Below are positions 14,895 to 24,579 of a DNA stretch of 64,000 nucleotides, one piece after another. The stretch is from SIG435 sp045530725 (lineage in GTDB: Bacteria; Bacillota; Clostridia; UMGS1810). The position numbers and the translations under genes are program-made. The first letter of the stretch is position 1. Each line of letters begins with the position of its first letter. The notes below the pieces were generated by a model, which made no database searches, was not told the origin of the DNA, and saw nothing but the letters and a program-made list of their open reading frames with translations. Location: positions 1 through 64,000 of the forward strand of contig JAZSCT010000021.1 in NCBI GenBank assembly GCA_045530725.1, given 5' to 3'.

Positions 14895-16934
14895 TTATTC
14901 TTCTGTAGTTGTTTCTTCTGTTGCTTCAACTGCTTCAACAGTTTCTTCAACAACTTCTTCAACAACTTCTTCTGCTACTTCTTCTGCTACTTCTTCAGGA
15001 GCGTTTGCCTTTTCTTCTTCGATAATCGCTCTTATTGAAAGACCGATTTTCTTATTTTCCACGTCAAGTTCAACAACTCTTGCAGTAATGTGCTGACCAA
15101 CAGTAAGTTCGTCTTCTACTTTACCGATTCTCTTGTTTGCAACCTGAGAAATGTGGATAAGACCATCAACACCCGGGAAGATTTCTGCGAATGCACCGAA
15201 TGGTACGATTCTTACAACTTTACATGGGATATCTTTGCCGATTTCGATTTCAGCCTTTACCTTTTCCCATGGGTTGTCTTCAGTTCTCTTGTATCCCAAA
15301 GAAATCTTGCCTTTTTCCTTATCCATTTCGATGATGTAAACTTCTACAGCATCGCCTTCTTTAACTACTTCTGAAGGATGTTTGATTCTTGACCATGAAA
15401 GTTCGGAAATATGTACCAAACCTTCTACACCGCCGATGTCAACAAATGCACCGAAGTTTGTGATTGATTTAACCACACCTGAGTACTTCTTGCCAACTTC
15501 TGCATCCTGCCAGAATGCTTCAGAAAGTTTCACTTTCTGTTCCTTGATAACTTCTTTTACAGAACCAACAAGTTTGTTTCTGCCACGTCTCTTGGAAATT
15601 TCAATGATTCTGAAAGATACTTTGAGTCCCATAAGCGAATTAAGATCTTCAACATATCTGTCGCTTGCAAGTTTTGCAGGGATGAATACTCTTGCACCTG
15701 ATACACTTGCGAGAACGCCGCCGTTAACAACTTCAACAATCTTTCCTTCAAGGATTTCCTTGTTTTCGTAAGCTTCTTCAAGTTTCTTTGCTCCTGCAAT
15801 AGAATCAATCTTTTTCTTGGAAAGAGTAACTTCGCCATCAACGTCATTTACTCTTACAACGAATACTTCAACAACATCGCCAACATTTATTAAACTCTTC
15901 AAGTCTGCGTCAGGATCGTCTATAAATTCGCCTGCCGGAATAAATCCGTCTGACTTGTAACCCAAATTAACGCTGACACCATTTGCTTCGACGCTCATTA
16001 CAGTACCCTTGACAATGTCACCTGTCTTAAGGGTTACCAAAGCTTTTTCCCTTTCATGTTCTTCGAGTGCTTGAGCGAAACTCATTTCGCCGTCTTTAAG
16101 CATTTCTTCCATTTTGCCTATAACCTCCTTAATCATCCACGGCGGTGTTGAAGCCCCTGCCGTGATTCCCACAATAGAATTTTTGGGAATATCTATATTC
16201 TGAGGAATATCCTCAAAACAAGCAATCTGATAAACATTGGCACAATACTTTTTGCATATTGCGCTGAGTTTATTTGAATTGGCACTATGACCTGCTCCGA
16301 TTACAAACATATAGTCTGCTTTCTTTGCAATGCTGGCAGACTCATCCTGCCTTTGTGCCGTCGCACTACATATTGTATCAAATATCAGTACCTTTTTGCA
16401 ACAATTTTTTATAAAATTTTTTATATTTTCAAAGGTTTCTCTGTCAAGGGTGGTCTGTGCCACCAGACAAACCTCATCATCGGGAGAAATTTTACCTTCA
16501 AGTTCCTTAGGATCGGTGGCAATAAGGGCAGTATTTTCGCACCAGCCGTTGATACCGATTATCTCGGGATGAAGCCTGTCCCCTGCAATGACTATCTTGT
16601 AGCCGTTGTTGTATTCTCTCTCTACTATCTGATGATTTTTCTTAACAAAGGGGCATGTAAGGTCAATATACGGAATATTTTTTTCATCCATTTCATTTAT
16701 GACACTTTTCGCCACACCGTGAGCACGTATTGCCACAGTATATCCTTCGGGGGTATGGGAAACATCTTCGATAATATCTATTCCCTTATCTTTAAGCTCG
16801 TCCACCACAGACTGATTGTGGATGATAGGGCCCAAAGTGACAATCTTCTCTCCTGATTGCTTCTCGCGAAGAGCACTTACGGCTCTCTCTACACCAAAGC
16901 AGAATCCCGCATTTTTTGTCAGTATAATTTCCAT
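14895..16934 (-). CDS. ispH: 4-hydroxy-3-methylbut-2-enyl diphosphate reductase fused to ribosomal protein S1
   Basis: A 679-residue bifunctional protein known from Clostridia. Residues 1-285 are IspH (LytB), the last enzyme of the MEP isoprenoid pathway, with [4Fe-4S] ligands C12, C94 and C189. Residues 302-632 are four S1 RNA-binding domains typical of ribosomal protein S1 (RpsA), which helps mRNA bind the 30S subunit. The last 45 residues are an acidic tail of repeated EEV-A/V units, low in complexity. The gene follows plsC and cmk, the standard clostridial order. It links isoprenoid supply (dxr and uppS are also in this window) with translation. The ATG has only a weak CGGAG site. Confidence 0.95.
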   Translation of the reverse strand: MEIILTKNAGFCFGVERAVSALREKQSGEKIVTLGPIIHNQSVVDELKDKGIDIIEDVSHTPEGYTVAIRAHGVAKSVINEMDEKNIPYIDLTCPFVKKNHQIVEREYNNGYKIVIAGDRLHPEIIGINGWCENTALIATDPKELEGKISPDDEVCLVAQTTLDRETFENIKNFIKNCCKKVLIFDTICSATAQRQDESASIAKKADYMFVIGAGHSANSNKLSAICKKYCANVYQIACFEDIPQNIDIPKNSIVGITAGASTPPWMIKEVIGKMEEMLKDGEMSFAQALEEHEREKALVTLKTGDIVKGTVMSVEANGVSVNLGYKSDGFIPAGEFIDDPDADLKSLINVGDVVEVFVVRVNDVDGEVTLSKKKIDSIAGAKKLEEAYENKEILEGKIVEVVNGGVLASVSGARVFIPAKLASDRYVEDLNSLMGLKVSFRIIEISKRRGRNKLVGSVKEVIKEQKVKLSEAFWQDAEVGKKYSGVVKSITNFGAFVDIGGVEGLVHISELSWSRIKHPSEVVKEGDAVEVYIIEMDKEKGKISLGYKRTEDNPWEKVKAEIEIGKDIPCKVVRIVPFGAFAEIFPGVDGLIHISQVANKRIGKVEDELTVGQHITARVVELDVENKKIGLSIRAIIEEEKANAPEEVAEEVAEEVVEEVVEETVEAVEATEETTTEE

Positions 16935-16949
16935 AATCCAGACTCCGAT

Positions 16950-17531
16950 TTATTTTGAAAGTTCCATTATTCTTGCATATATGTTGTTTGCGATTTCCTT
17001 AAGTTCTTCCTGGTCAGGTTTTTTGCCCTTGTATTCTGACATATCAAGAGGAGTACCGTATATAATCTTCACCTTTGAAAATATCAAAAACTTATTTGCC
17101 TTTATGTACACAGGAAGCACGGTTGTGCCGCATCTTGTGGCAATAAGTGCCGCACCTGATTTTACTTCTGCCGACTCTTCGTCGGAGTTTCTTGTACCTG
17201 TAGGAAACATCCCCAGCACATCACCCGAATTAAGTATTCCCAAGGATTTCTTTACCGCACCGATATCCGCCTTGCCTCTCTGTACGGGAAAAGCACCGAA
17301 TTTAAGAAGTACCCACTTAATCACAGGTATCTTAAACACCTCTGCCTTTGCCATAAAGTTGATTTTTCTCTTTGTGAATGCCACAAGGAAAACCGGATCC
17401 CAGTTACTGGAGTGATTTGCACATATAAGGCACGATCCATCCTGAGGGATATTTTTTTCTCCTTCAATTTCCACTCTGAAAAACACACTAAGAAAGCCTT
17501 TTACCAATGCTTTTACAGTTTTATAAAACAT
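16950..17531 (-). CDS. plsC: 1-acyl-sn-glycerol-3-phosphate acyltransferase
   Basis: A 193-residue membrane-associated acyltransferase that converts lysophosphatidic acid to phosphatidic acid. The catalytic H(x4)D motif is H40-SSNW-D45. The substrate-binding FPTGTRN motif is near residues 112-118 and the conserved VLPVYI segment follows. Length is typical for short PlsC proteins. It sits between cmk and ispH-rpsA with gaps of 11 and 15 bases, so all three are probably one transcript. CdsA, encoded at 46827, uses its product. Confidence 0.93.
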   Translation of the reverse strand: MFYKTVKALVKGFLSVFFRVEIEGEKNIPQDGSCLICANHSSNWDPVFLVAFTKRKINFMAKAEVFKIPVIKWVLLKFGAFPVQRGKADIGAVKKSLGILNSGDVLGMFPTGTRNSDEESAEVKSGAALIATRCGTTVLPVYIKANKFLIFSKVKIIYGTPLDMSEYKGKKPDQEELKEIANNIYARIMELSK

Positions 17532-17542
17532 AGTCTTGTCCT

Positions 17543-18223
17543 CTATATCTCATTAAGATTATTTATGATTATATTTTTCAACAGTTCTACAGATTTCTCA
17601 AGCGTATTTCCTGTTGTATCCACCAATACAGAATCCTCTGCCTGTTTTAAGGGGGCAAATTCTCTTCCTGCATCGTTGGCGTCTCTCTTTTTCATATCGG
17701 AGAGCACTTCTTCCAAAGTAGTCTGCATACCCTTTTCCATAAGTTCTGCATATCTTCTCTTGGCTCTTTCTTCCACAGAAGCAGTAAGAAAAATCTTTAC
17801 ATCCGCATCAGGAAGTACATATGTGCCGATATCTCTTCCATCCATTATGCAGTTACATTTTGCTGCAAGATTTCTCTGAATATCCACAAGTCTGAGTCTT
17901 ACTTCAGGAATCTTCGCAATGTCCGATGCACCCTTTGACACTTCTGCTGTGCGGATTTTGCCCGTCACATCTTCTCCGTCAAGATACACTATCTGACCGG
18001 CTTCTCCATGGGTAATCTCTATTTCTGTACTATTCATCATCTTAATAACACTGTTTATGTCATTGTTTATATCAATTTGTGAGCGGAGCATTTTCAACGC
18101 ACATGCTCTGTACATTGCACCTGTATCAATATACACATATCCAAGCTCTGTGGCAACCGCTCTTGAAATTGTACTTTTGCCTGCTCCTGCAGGCCCGTCA
18201 ATGGCTACTTTTCTGAAACTCAT
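17543..18223 (-). CDS. cmk: cytidylate kinase
   Basis: A 226-residue nucleoside monophosphate kinase that phosphorylates CMP and dCMP. The P-loop is GPAGAGKST (10-18). YIDTGAMYRACAL follows and the substrate-binding DGRDIGTYVLPDAD segment lies mid-protein, as in all Cmk proteins. ATG 18223 has GGAGGACG before it. An in-frame start 60 bases upstream has neither a site nor conserved residues. It leads the cmk-plsC-ispH/rpsA cluster. Confidence 0.95.
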   Translation of the reverse strand: MSFRKVAIDGPAGAGKSTISRAVATELGYVYIDTGAMYRACALKMLRSQIDINNDINSVIKMMNSTEIEITHGEAGQIVYLDGEDVTGKIRTAEVSKGASDIAKIPEVRLRLVDIQRNLAAKCNCIMDGRDIGTYVLPDADVKIFLTASVEERAKRRYAELMEKGMQTTLEEVLSDMKKRDANDAGREFAPLKQAEDSVLVDTTGNTLEKSVELLKNIIINNLNEI

Positions 18224-18299
18224 TTCGTCCTCCGTTAATCCGACATACACCGACATTATACAATATTTATGAAAAATAAACAATAGTTTTTTAAATTTT

Positions 18300-18758
18300 T
18301 TAGTGCAAAAATGAAAATCTTGCTACTATGTTGAATCCTTTTTTCAATCTGACAGGATAAGACTTATTGTAGTTTATCATTTTACCCTCATCCCATTTGA
18401 CATATGCAGTTAAATCTTGGGTATCATCGGCTGAAAATATCTCAAGTACAGAGTCAGTTTCTACAATCACACTTTTGTGTTTATCATCAAGAAATCCCAC
18501 TCTTTCGCCGTTTAAGTATATTTCGGGAAGGCTTTCGGGAAAGGTGCCTTCCATATCAATTATTACCTCTTCTCTGTTAAACATTCCCTCATCACTTATA
18601 AACTCCCCTTCGAAGGTTTCTATGGCGCTGAAATACCCCATCATACCACCTTTTTGCATGAGAACCTGAGATATGACCATTATGAGAAAAATGAAAAAAA
18701 GGAGAAAATAACACACTTTCTCCCTTTTGTTAAATAATCTTAAAAGAAATCCCTTCAT
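18300..18758 (-). CDS. single-pass membrane protein of unknown function
   Basis: A 152-residue protein with a basic N-terminus (KGFLLRLFNKREK), one strong membrane helix at about 16-36, and an extracellular beta-rich domain of about 110 residues. The domain has patterns such as PEIYLNGERVGF and FNIVARFSFL, which recall a small carbohydrate-binding or Ig-like fold. I do not recognise the family. ATG 18758 has GGGGTG six bases upstream. It lies between the flavoprotein gene and cmk, with 48 bases to the former, and is probably part of the same transcript. Confidence 0.65.
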   Translation of the reverse strand: MKGFLLRLFNKREKVCYFLLFFIFLIMVISQVLMQKGGMMGYFSAIETFEGEFISDEGMFNREEVIIDMEGTFPESLPEIYLNGERVGFLDDKHKSVIVETDSVLEIFSADDTQDLTAYVKWDEGKMINYNKSYPVRLKKGFNIVARFSFLH

Positions 18759-18806
18759 AAAAAACACCCCTTCGGTATATAAATTATATGCCAAAGGGGA
18801 TAAATC

Positions 18807-20027
18807 TTATACATTCATACCTGCAAGGTATCCTGTGGAATAGGCTATCTGAAGGTTATATCCTCCCGTATATGCATCCACATCTATAATCTCTCCCGCA
18901 AAGAAAAGTCCAGGTACAATCTTTGATTCCATAGTAGAGGGGTTTATTTCCTTCACATTTACTCCGCCTGATGTGATAATTGCTTCTGTTATTGGTCTGA
19001 ATGACTTAACTGTCACATCAAAGCACTTAACTGATGAAACAAGGTTTCGCCTTTCTTCCTTTGTGACTTCGTTTACCTTTTTTCTGGGGTTGATTCCTGC
19101 TTTGTCTATCACATGGGCTATGATCATCTTCGGAAGAAGTTTGTCAAGAGCGTTTATAAGGTCTTTGTTTTTTGCTTCTTCGAAGTCTCTCAAAATCCGC
19201 TTATCCAGAGTAGCATCGTCCAATGCAGGCTTTAAGTCTATATTTATTTTTATACTATCATTTTTTACATCTCTTATGTGTGAACTTGCAGACAAAATCA
19301 CAGGTCCCGACACACCGAAATGTGTGAAAAGCATCTCACCGAAATCGGTATAGATTTTCTTTCCGTTTCTTTCTACGGTGATTTCTATATTTTTAAGAGA
19401 TAGTCCCTGAAGGGAAAGATACTCTTTTTCTTTTATTTCCAGAGGAACAAGTGAGGGTTTGAGTTCAGTAACAGTATGTCCCAGTCTCTTTGAAAACTCA
19501 TACCCGTCTCCCGTAGAGCCTGTAAGGGGATAACTCATACCGCCTGTTGCCAAAATCACTTTATCTACAGTAAGGGATTTGTTTGATGAAAGTATTATTC
19601 TGAATGTTCCCTCTGTCTTTTCTATACTTCTGACTTCGCCGTTATATACTTTGACTCCTGAATCTTCTACTGCTTTTTTAAGAGCGTCTCTTACGTCTTT
19701 TGATTTATCGCTTTCAGGAAAAATCCTTCCGCCTCTCTCTACCTTTGTTTCCACTCCATAGTCTTTCAGGAGATTTACTATATCATCATTTGTAAAACTG
19801 TAAAAAGCACTATAGAGAAATGTGGGATTCACAGGTACATTCTTTATAAATTCTTCTGTATCGGCGCTGTTTGTGATATTGCATCTGCCTTTGCCTGTGA
19901 TGAGAAGTTTCTTGCCAAGCATGGGATTTTTTTCTATAAGAACAACTTTTTTCCCTCGTTTTGCAGCGGTCATTGCCCCGATCATCCCTGCGGGGCCACC
20001 GCCTATTACACCTATAATATCACTCAT
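18807..20027 (-). CDS. HI0933/YhiN-family FAD-dependent oxidoreductase
   Basis: A 406-residue flavoprotein of the HI0933 (YhiN, BaiN-like) family. The FAD-binding GGGPAG motif is at residues 9-14, followed by LIEKNPMLGKKLLITGKGRCN, a family hallmark. ATGGMSYPLTGSTGDGY lies in the middle, and the C-terminal GLFFAGEIIDVDAYTGGYNLQ segment closes the FAD site. Substrates are mostly unknown, though one relative takes part in bile acid dehydroxylation. The gene starts 11 bases after the RpiR-type regulator gene, so the two are coupled. Confidence 0.85.
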   Translation of the reverse strand: MSDIIGVIGGGPAGMIGAMTAAKRGKKVVLIEKNPMLGKKLLITGKGRCNITNSADTEEFIKNVPVNPTFLYSAFYSFTNDDIVNLLKDYGVETKVERGGRIFPESDKSKDVRDALKKAVEDSGVKVYNGEVRSIEKTEGTFRIILSSNKSLTVDKVILATGGMSYPLTGSTGDGYEFSKRLGHTVTELKPSLVPLEIKEKEYLSLQGLSLKNIEITVERNGKKIYTDFGEMLFTHFGVSGPVILSASSHIRDVKNDSIKINIDLKPALDDATLDKRILRDFEEAKNKDLINALDKLLPKMIIAHVIDKAGINPRKKVNEVTKEERRNLVSSVKCFDVTVKSFRPITEAIITSGGVNVKEINPSTMESKIVPGLFFAGEIIDVDAYTGGYNLQIAYSTGYLAGMNV

Positions 20028-20038
20028 TCAACAAGCCC

Positions 20039-20905
20039 TCATTCGTCGGAGTTTTTCTCATACACATCATATTCGTCCCATATATCTTCAAGTTCTTCAT
20101 AGTTTCTTGCCACTTCGTCTTTTCTCTTCATAACAAGAGCAACTATCAGGGCATTTATCACACTTAACGGCGCAACCAGAGAATCTACAAATGTGGACAT
20201 ATCATTTCTTGCAGTAAGCACATATGTGGCATGCTCTGCAATAGGAGACAGATTGCTGTCTGTGATAGCAACTATCTTTGCGCCTCTGTCTGATGCAAAC
20301 TTTAACGCGTTGATTGTCCTCTTTGAATATCTTGGATAACTGATACCGATGACCACATCATCCTTGCTTACTCTGTACATCTGCTCAAATGTCTCACTTG
20401 CAGATGTGGTGCTTACTTTCTTTACATTGTCACAAATGTGGTTTAAGTAAAATTCAAGGAAGTTTGCAAGAGAATAGCAACTTCTCGCACCAAGAATATA
20501 TATCTTCGATGAATTGAGTATTGTATCTACTGCACCAAGGAAATCCTCTTCCCTGATCTCTGAAAGAGTCTTTGTGAGTTTGTCTATATCAGACATAAGC
20601 ACAGTTTTGAGTATATCCTTGTCAGACATTTTGTCTGATATAATCTTCATCCTCTGCACAGAGGTAAGCCTTGTGCGGATTTCTTCCTGCATGGCTTTCT
20701 GAAGTTTCGGATATCCGTCGAAGCCAAGTTCCGTGGCAAATCTTACAACGGTGGATTCACTTACATTTACTTCTTTTCCCAATTTTGCCGCAGTCATAAA
20801 AGCCGCTTTTTCATAGTTAGTCACAATGTAATCGGAGATAAGTTTCTGTCCTTTGGAAAAACCGGGATATAATTGTTTAATACTTGCAATAAGATCCTTT
20901 TTCAA
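20039..20905 (-). CDS. MurR/RpiR family transcriptional regulator
   Basis: A 288-residue regulator with an N-terminal helix-turn-helix (LGKEVNVSESTVVRFATELGFDGYPKLQ) and a C-terminal SIS sugar-phosphate-binding domain (ILGARSCYSLANF, VIGISYPRYSKRTINALKFA, IVAITDSNLSPIAEHA). Family members usually sense phosphosugars. I choose the TTG start at 20905, which has AAGGGG eight bases upstream. The ATG at 20947 lies in the loop of a strong hairpin and has no site. It is upstream of the flavoprotein gene. No sugar gene lies nearby, so the ligand is unknown. Confidence 0.88.
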   Translation of the reverse strand: MKKDLIASIKQLYPGFSKGQKLISDYIVTNYEKAAFMTAAKLGKEVNVSESTVVRFATELGFDGYPKLQKAMQEEIRTRLTSVQRMKIISDKMSDKDILKTVLMSDIDKLTKTLSEIREEDFLGAVDTILNSSKIYILGARSCYSLANFLEFYLNHICDNVKKVSTTSASETFEQMYRVSKDDVVIGISYPRYSKRTINALKFASDRGAKIVAITDSNLSPIAEHATYVLTARNDMSTFVDSLVAPLSVINALIVALVMKRKDEVARNYEELEDIWDEYDVYEKNSDE

Positions 20906-20928
20906 TTTATTTAACCCCTTTTTGAACC

Positions 20929-20958
20929 AAGAACCCCCAATAAACATTGGGGGTTCTT
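20929..20958 (-). terminator. hairpin between the cold-shock gene and the RpiR gene
   Basis: A perfect 13-bp stem (20929-20941 with 20946-20958, loop of four) carries five G-C pairs in a row. No T-run follows on the minus strand, so it may stabilise the 3' end of the csp mRNA or terminate it only in part. Confidence 0.6.
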
Positions 20959-21020
20959 AAGTTTGTAATTATCGAGCTATAATTTTGCGTTATTTATACT
21001 AAAAATCCTTTATAGATTGA

Positions 21021-21224
21021 TTAGTCAACTTTAACTACATTAGCAGCCTGTGGGCCTTTATTTCCTTCGATAACTTCAAATTCTACCTTGTCACCTTCTG
21101 CAAGTGACTTGTAGCCGTCCATTGAGATTGCTGAAAAATGTACGAATACATCGCCGCCTTCTTCACATTCAATGAAGCCATAGCCTTTTTCAGCGTTGAA
21201 CCATTTAACTGTACCTTTCTGCAT
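21021..21224 (-). CDS. cold-shock protein
   Basis: A 67-residue CspA-type single-stranded nucleic-acid-binding protein that works as an RNA chaperone. The RNA-binding motifs RNP1 (KGYGFIE) and RNP2 (VFVHFSAI) are both intact. The start MQKGTVKWF at 21224 has AGGAGGT upstream. Longer frames are not conserved. A clear promoter lies at 21277-21305, giving a 5' leader of about 45 bases, short for cold-shock genes that rely on leader folding. Confidence 0.96.
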   Translation of the reverse strand: MQKGTVKWFNAEKGYGFIECEEGGDVFVHFSAISMDGYKSLAEGDKVEFEVIEGNKGPQAANVVKVD

Positions 21225-21276
21225 GAAACTGTACCTCCTAAAAAATATGAGAGTGAGTATGTATATACTCAAACAT

Positions 21277-21305
21277 AGTGTAACACAGATGTTTTTAAAA
21301 GTCAA
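21277..21305 (-). promoter_or_regulatory. sigma-A promoter of the cold-shock gene
   Basis: TTGACT (21300-21305) and TACACT (21277-21282) on the minus strand are 17 bases apart. The -35 box overlaps the stop codon of the upstream methyltransferase gene. Confidence 0.75.
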
Positions 21306-22045
21306 ATATTTTTTCTCAAAATATAAAATATTCTTTCGCTTGATTTGTGCGGGTTTTCCAATGTTCTTTCGTGGAATACACCCACCTTTTCAAATCCGTA
21401 TTTGAGTATGTATTTATCGAAGAATTCTTCAGGATAATATCTCTGGATATGATGCTCGTCAAATCTCTTGTACATATCATCATCTTTCACAAAAAATGTA
21501 AGATACATATTGTGAAGTTTCTCATCAGAAATATACTCGTTTTCCCAGGAATAAAATATCTCATCATCGTCATATGTGATGGTGTTTGCCCCAAGAACAT
21601 TTTCAAATTTGTAAATGGTATTTGCGTCAAAGATGAAAAGTCCGCCGGGGTTAAGATAGTTGTCTGCACCCCAGAAAAGCCCGTCGATACTCTCTTCATC
21701 TGTAATATAGTTTATACTGTCCTGAAGGCACACAATGGCATCTACAGTACCATATAGTTCGAAATCTGCCGCATCCTGATTAAGATAGAGGATATTTCTG
21801 TCTCCTCTCTTTTCCATAGCAACGTTGAGCATATCATAAGAGGAATCCACCCCTATCATATCGTATCCACGGTCAGAAAGGATATTTGTGATACTTCCCG
21901 TACCACAGGCAAGATCAAGCACAAGAGAGGGCTTTTTATCAAGATATTTATTAAATATTTTTTCTATGTAGTCTGCAAGGTCGGAATAATTCACATTTTC
22001 TGTCAACTTGTCATATACATAGGCAAAGTCTATATATTCTCTCAT
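21302..22045 (-). CDS. SAM-dependent class I methyltransferase
   Basis: A 247-residue cytoplasmic methyltransferase. The SAM-binding motif I is [10 protein letters not shown] (about 42-51), motif II is [10 protein letters not shown], and the [10 protein letters not shown] segment follows. The C-terminal half ([20 protein letters not shown]) matches small-molecule methyltransferases of the YjjC/CcbJ-like kind. No substrate can be named. It lies upstream of the cold-shock gene, whose promoter overlaps its end. Upstream is a repeat-rich intergenic region. Confidence 0.85.
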   Translation of the reverse strand: MREYIDFAYVYDKLTENVNYSDLADYIEKIFNKYLDKKPSLVLDLACGTGSITNILSDRGYDMIGVDSSYDMLNVAMEKRGDRNILYLNQDAADFELYGTVDAIVCLQDSINYITDEESIDGLFWGADNYLNPGGLFIFDANTIYKFENVLGANTITYDDDEIFYSWENEYISDEKLHNMYLTFFVKDDDMYKRFDEHHIQRYYPEEFFDKYILKYGFEKVGVFHERTLENPHKSSERIFYILRKNI

Positions 22046-22304
22046 ATTTTTGTCCTTTTTATATTATTTTAATTCGTACAAAGAATTATATCTGCACCCC
22101 TGTAACGATTATTATTAGAAAAATGAATATCAAGTCGGAATTTTCCACTAAGATCCTTCGGGTTCGCTATCGCTACACTCAGGATGACGACGGGGTGGTC
22201 AAAATGATGCAGTTAAGCATTATTTGTCATGTTGAGCGAAGCATACGCGGAGTCGAAACATCTCACAGAGATTCTTTACATTTGTTCAGAATAACGACAA
22301 ATAT
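22046..22304. repeat. intergenic region with three dispersed GTCAT-TGAGC repeat units
   Basis: This 259-base gap holds no gene. Three units of one repeat type are visible: inverted at 22149-22187 (AAGATCCTTC...CTCAGGATGAC), direct at 22227-22263 (GTCATGTTGAGCG...GAAACATCTC) and inverted at 22267-22295 (GAGATTCTTTACA...CAGAATAAC). A related unit lies at 10919-10965. Units of the form GTCATnnTGAGCG...GAAnnATCTC are scattered through many bacterial genomes. Confidence 0.65.
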
Positions 22305-24569
22305 TTACAACTTCTTTAATTTGGCAAATGATGCCATAAGGGTTCTTGTTCCCACATTGTCAAAAGAGATTTCCAGTTGATAATCTCCCCCCATATCGGT
22401 AACACCGACTATCATACCTTCGCCAAACTTCTTGTGGGACACTCTCTCGCCCTTTGTATAAGTTTCTGTTACGTTGGTTGCCTCTGCCGCCTTGAAGGTG
22501 GATGACGAAATAATGGATGAAACCATAGCGTATGACATAAGGGAGGACTTTCCTCCAAGCCCCACTTTTTCACTTCCGTAAGAGAAACTTCCGAAGTCAT
22601 CAAAATCTGATGTAAGAGAACTGTAGGCATCCCTCTGAGGTCTTCTTATCACATCGTCTATACGGTGCACATAGTCCTTGGGTATTTCCTTTACAAAGTC
22701 GGATATAACCTTGCTTTCGGTCTTTCCGTACATAATTCTTTGAAGAGCATATGTGATGTAGAGTTTTGACTTGGCTCTTGTGATACCCACATAACAAAGA
22801 CGTCTCTCTTCTTCCAGTTGTTCATCTGATTCTATAGACTGATAACTTGGAAACAGTCCCTGCTCCAACCCGCACATAAATACAACGGGGAATTCAAGTC
22901 CCTTTGCACTATGAAGTGTCATAAGAACGATTGCATCCTGCTCTGAATCATAGTTATCCACATCGGATACAAGAGAAATGTTGTCTAAAAATCCTGCAAA
23001 GGTTCCGCCTTCCACATTCTCTTCATATTCTTTGGATTTGGATTTGAATTCGTCAAGGTTTTCCATTCTGCCACGGGCTTCGGGAGAATTTTCTGCAAGA
23101 AGGCTCAAAGTATATCCTGTCTCTGCATATGTCATCTCTATAAGTTCCGTAACAGATACATTATCTACGCTTTCACGGAGTTTATTTATAAGATTTGCAA
23201 AGTCTGTAAGATTTTTTGCAGATCTTCCAAGTGATGAAAGATAGTTTTCATCGGTAATTATATCAAACATACTCTTGCCTACAGTTGATGCAAGAGTGTC
23301 GATTTTGTCTATAGTGCTTTGTCCTATGCCGCGTTTGGGCACATTTATGATACGCTTTAAGTTGATATCGTCGCTTGGGTTGTAGATTACCCTTAAATAT
23401 GCAAGGATATCCTTGATTTCCTTTGTATCATAGAAACGAAGCCCCGAAAGCACTCTGTAAGGGCAGGAAAGGTTATCTTCAAATACACGGGTCTGTGCAT
23501 TGGTACGATACAAAATGGCAATATCTGAATACTTGTATCCTTCAGATACAAGACGGTCAATCTCTCTTGCAATATACATTGCCTCGTCTATCTGATTTTC
23601 ACAGGTTCTGACAGTTATCTTCTCGCCGTCGCCTTTATCTGTCCAGAGTCTTTTTTCCTTTCTTTCTATATTGTTTGCGATTACAGCATTTGCCGCAGAA
23701 AGAATGTTTTGTGTAGAACGGTAGTTCTGCTCTAACTTGATGTTTTTCGCATCGGAAAACTGTTTTTCGAAGTCAAGAATATTTCTTATATTTGCACCTC
23801 TGAACTTATAGATACTCTGATCGTCGTCGCCTACCACACACACATTTCGTCTTACTTTTCCAAGCATACTTACAAGTTCGTACTGCATATTATTTGTATC
23901 CTGATATTCATCTACCAGTATGTATTTGAATCTTTCCTGATAATAGGAAAGAGTATCTGGATTGTCACGGAAAAGTTCCACAGTCTTAAAAATCAGATCG
24001 TCAAAGTCCATAGCATTGGCTTCTTTGAGTTTTTTCTGATAAAGTCTATATACAGATGCATACTTTTCTCCTCTGAAATCGGGATGAAGTCTTGCATATT
24101 TTTCAGGATCTATCATCTCATCCTTGGATGAACTTATTGCATTCATAAGACTCTTTACGGGGTAGTTGTCCTCATTCATATTAAGTTCTTTGAGACAGTC
24201 CTTGATAAGTCTTTTCTGATCGTTTGTATCATATATATTGAAGTTTGATGTGTAGCCGATTTTTTCTATATCACGTCTTAATATCATAAGACATGCTGAG
24301 TGAAAAGTCTTTACCCACATCTGGGAAGAGATACCTTCTCCCACAAGGGTTTCTATTCTTTCCGCCATTTCCTTTGCCGCTTTGTTTGTAAAGGTGATGG
24401 CAAGTATTTCCCAAGGCTTTGCAAGACCTTTTTCCAGAATATATGCCACTCTTCTTGTAAGCACCGTAGTCTTTCCGCTTCCTGCACCTGCAAGGACAAG
24501 AAGTGGTCCTTCGGTGGTGATTACGGCTTCTTTTTGTCTGTCGTTGAGTCCTTCAAGTAATTTGCTCAT
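22305..24569 (-). CDS. pcrA: UvrD/PcrA-type DNA helicase
   Basis: A 754-residue superfamily 1A helicase, moving 3' to 5', used in repair and in removing RecA or stalled polymerases. Motif I is AGAGSGKTT (27-35), motif Ia is ITFTNKAAKEMAERI, motif II is LVDEYQDTN, motif III is GDDDQSIYKFRGA, and motif VI is VGITRAKSKLYI. The C-terminal part ends in a Tudor-like region (GERVSHKKFGEGMIVGV), as in PcrA. It is the last gene of a lon-engB-FAH-pcrA run with short gaps. Confidence 0.95.
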   Translation of the reverse strand: MSKLLEGLNDRQKEAVITTEGPLLVLAGAGSGKTTVLTRRVAYILEKGLAKPWEILAITFTNKAAKEMAERIETLVGEGISSQMWVKTFHSACLMILRRDIEKIGYTSNFNIYDTNDQKRLIKDCLKELNMNEDNYPVKSLMNAISSSKDEMIDPEKYARLHPDFRGEKYASVYRLYQKKLKEANAMDFDDLIFKTVELFRDNPDTLSYYQERFKYILVDEYQDTNNMQYELVSMLGKVRRNVCVVGDDDQSIYKFRGANIRNILDFEKQFSDAKNIKLEQNYRSTQNILSAANAVIANNIERKEKRLWTDKGDGEKITVRTCENQIDEAMYIAREIDRLVSEGYKYSDIAILYRTNAQTRVFEDNLSCPYRVLSGLRFYDTKEIKDILAYLRVIYNPSDDINLKRIINVPKRGIGQSTIDKIDTLASTVGKSMFDIITDENYLSSLGRSAKNLTDFANLINKLRESVDNVSVTELIEMTYAETGYTLSLLAENSPEARGRMENLDEFKSKSKEYEENVEGGTFAGFLDNISLVSDVDNYDSEQDAIVLMTLHSAKGLEFPVVFMCGLEQGLFPSYQSIESDEQLEEERRLCYVGITRAKSKLYITYALQRIMYGKTESKVISDFVKEIPKDYVHRIDDVIRRPQRDAYSSLTSDFDDFGSFSYGSEKVGLGGKSSLMSYAMVSSIISSSTFKAAEATNVTETYTKGERVSHKKFGEGMIVGVTDMGGDYQLEISFDNVGTRTLMASFAKLKKL

Positions 24570-24579
24570 AAAAATCTTC

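Noticed and set aside
20039..20947. ATG at 20947 as start of the RpiR-type regulator
   Set aside because: It sits in the loop of a strong hairpin with no ribosome binding site, while TTG at 20905 has AAGGGG at good spacing.
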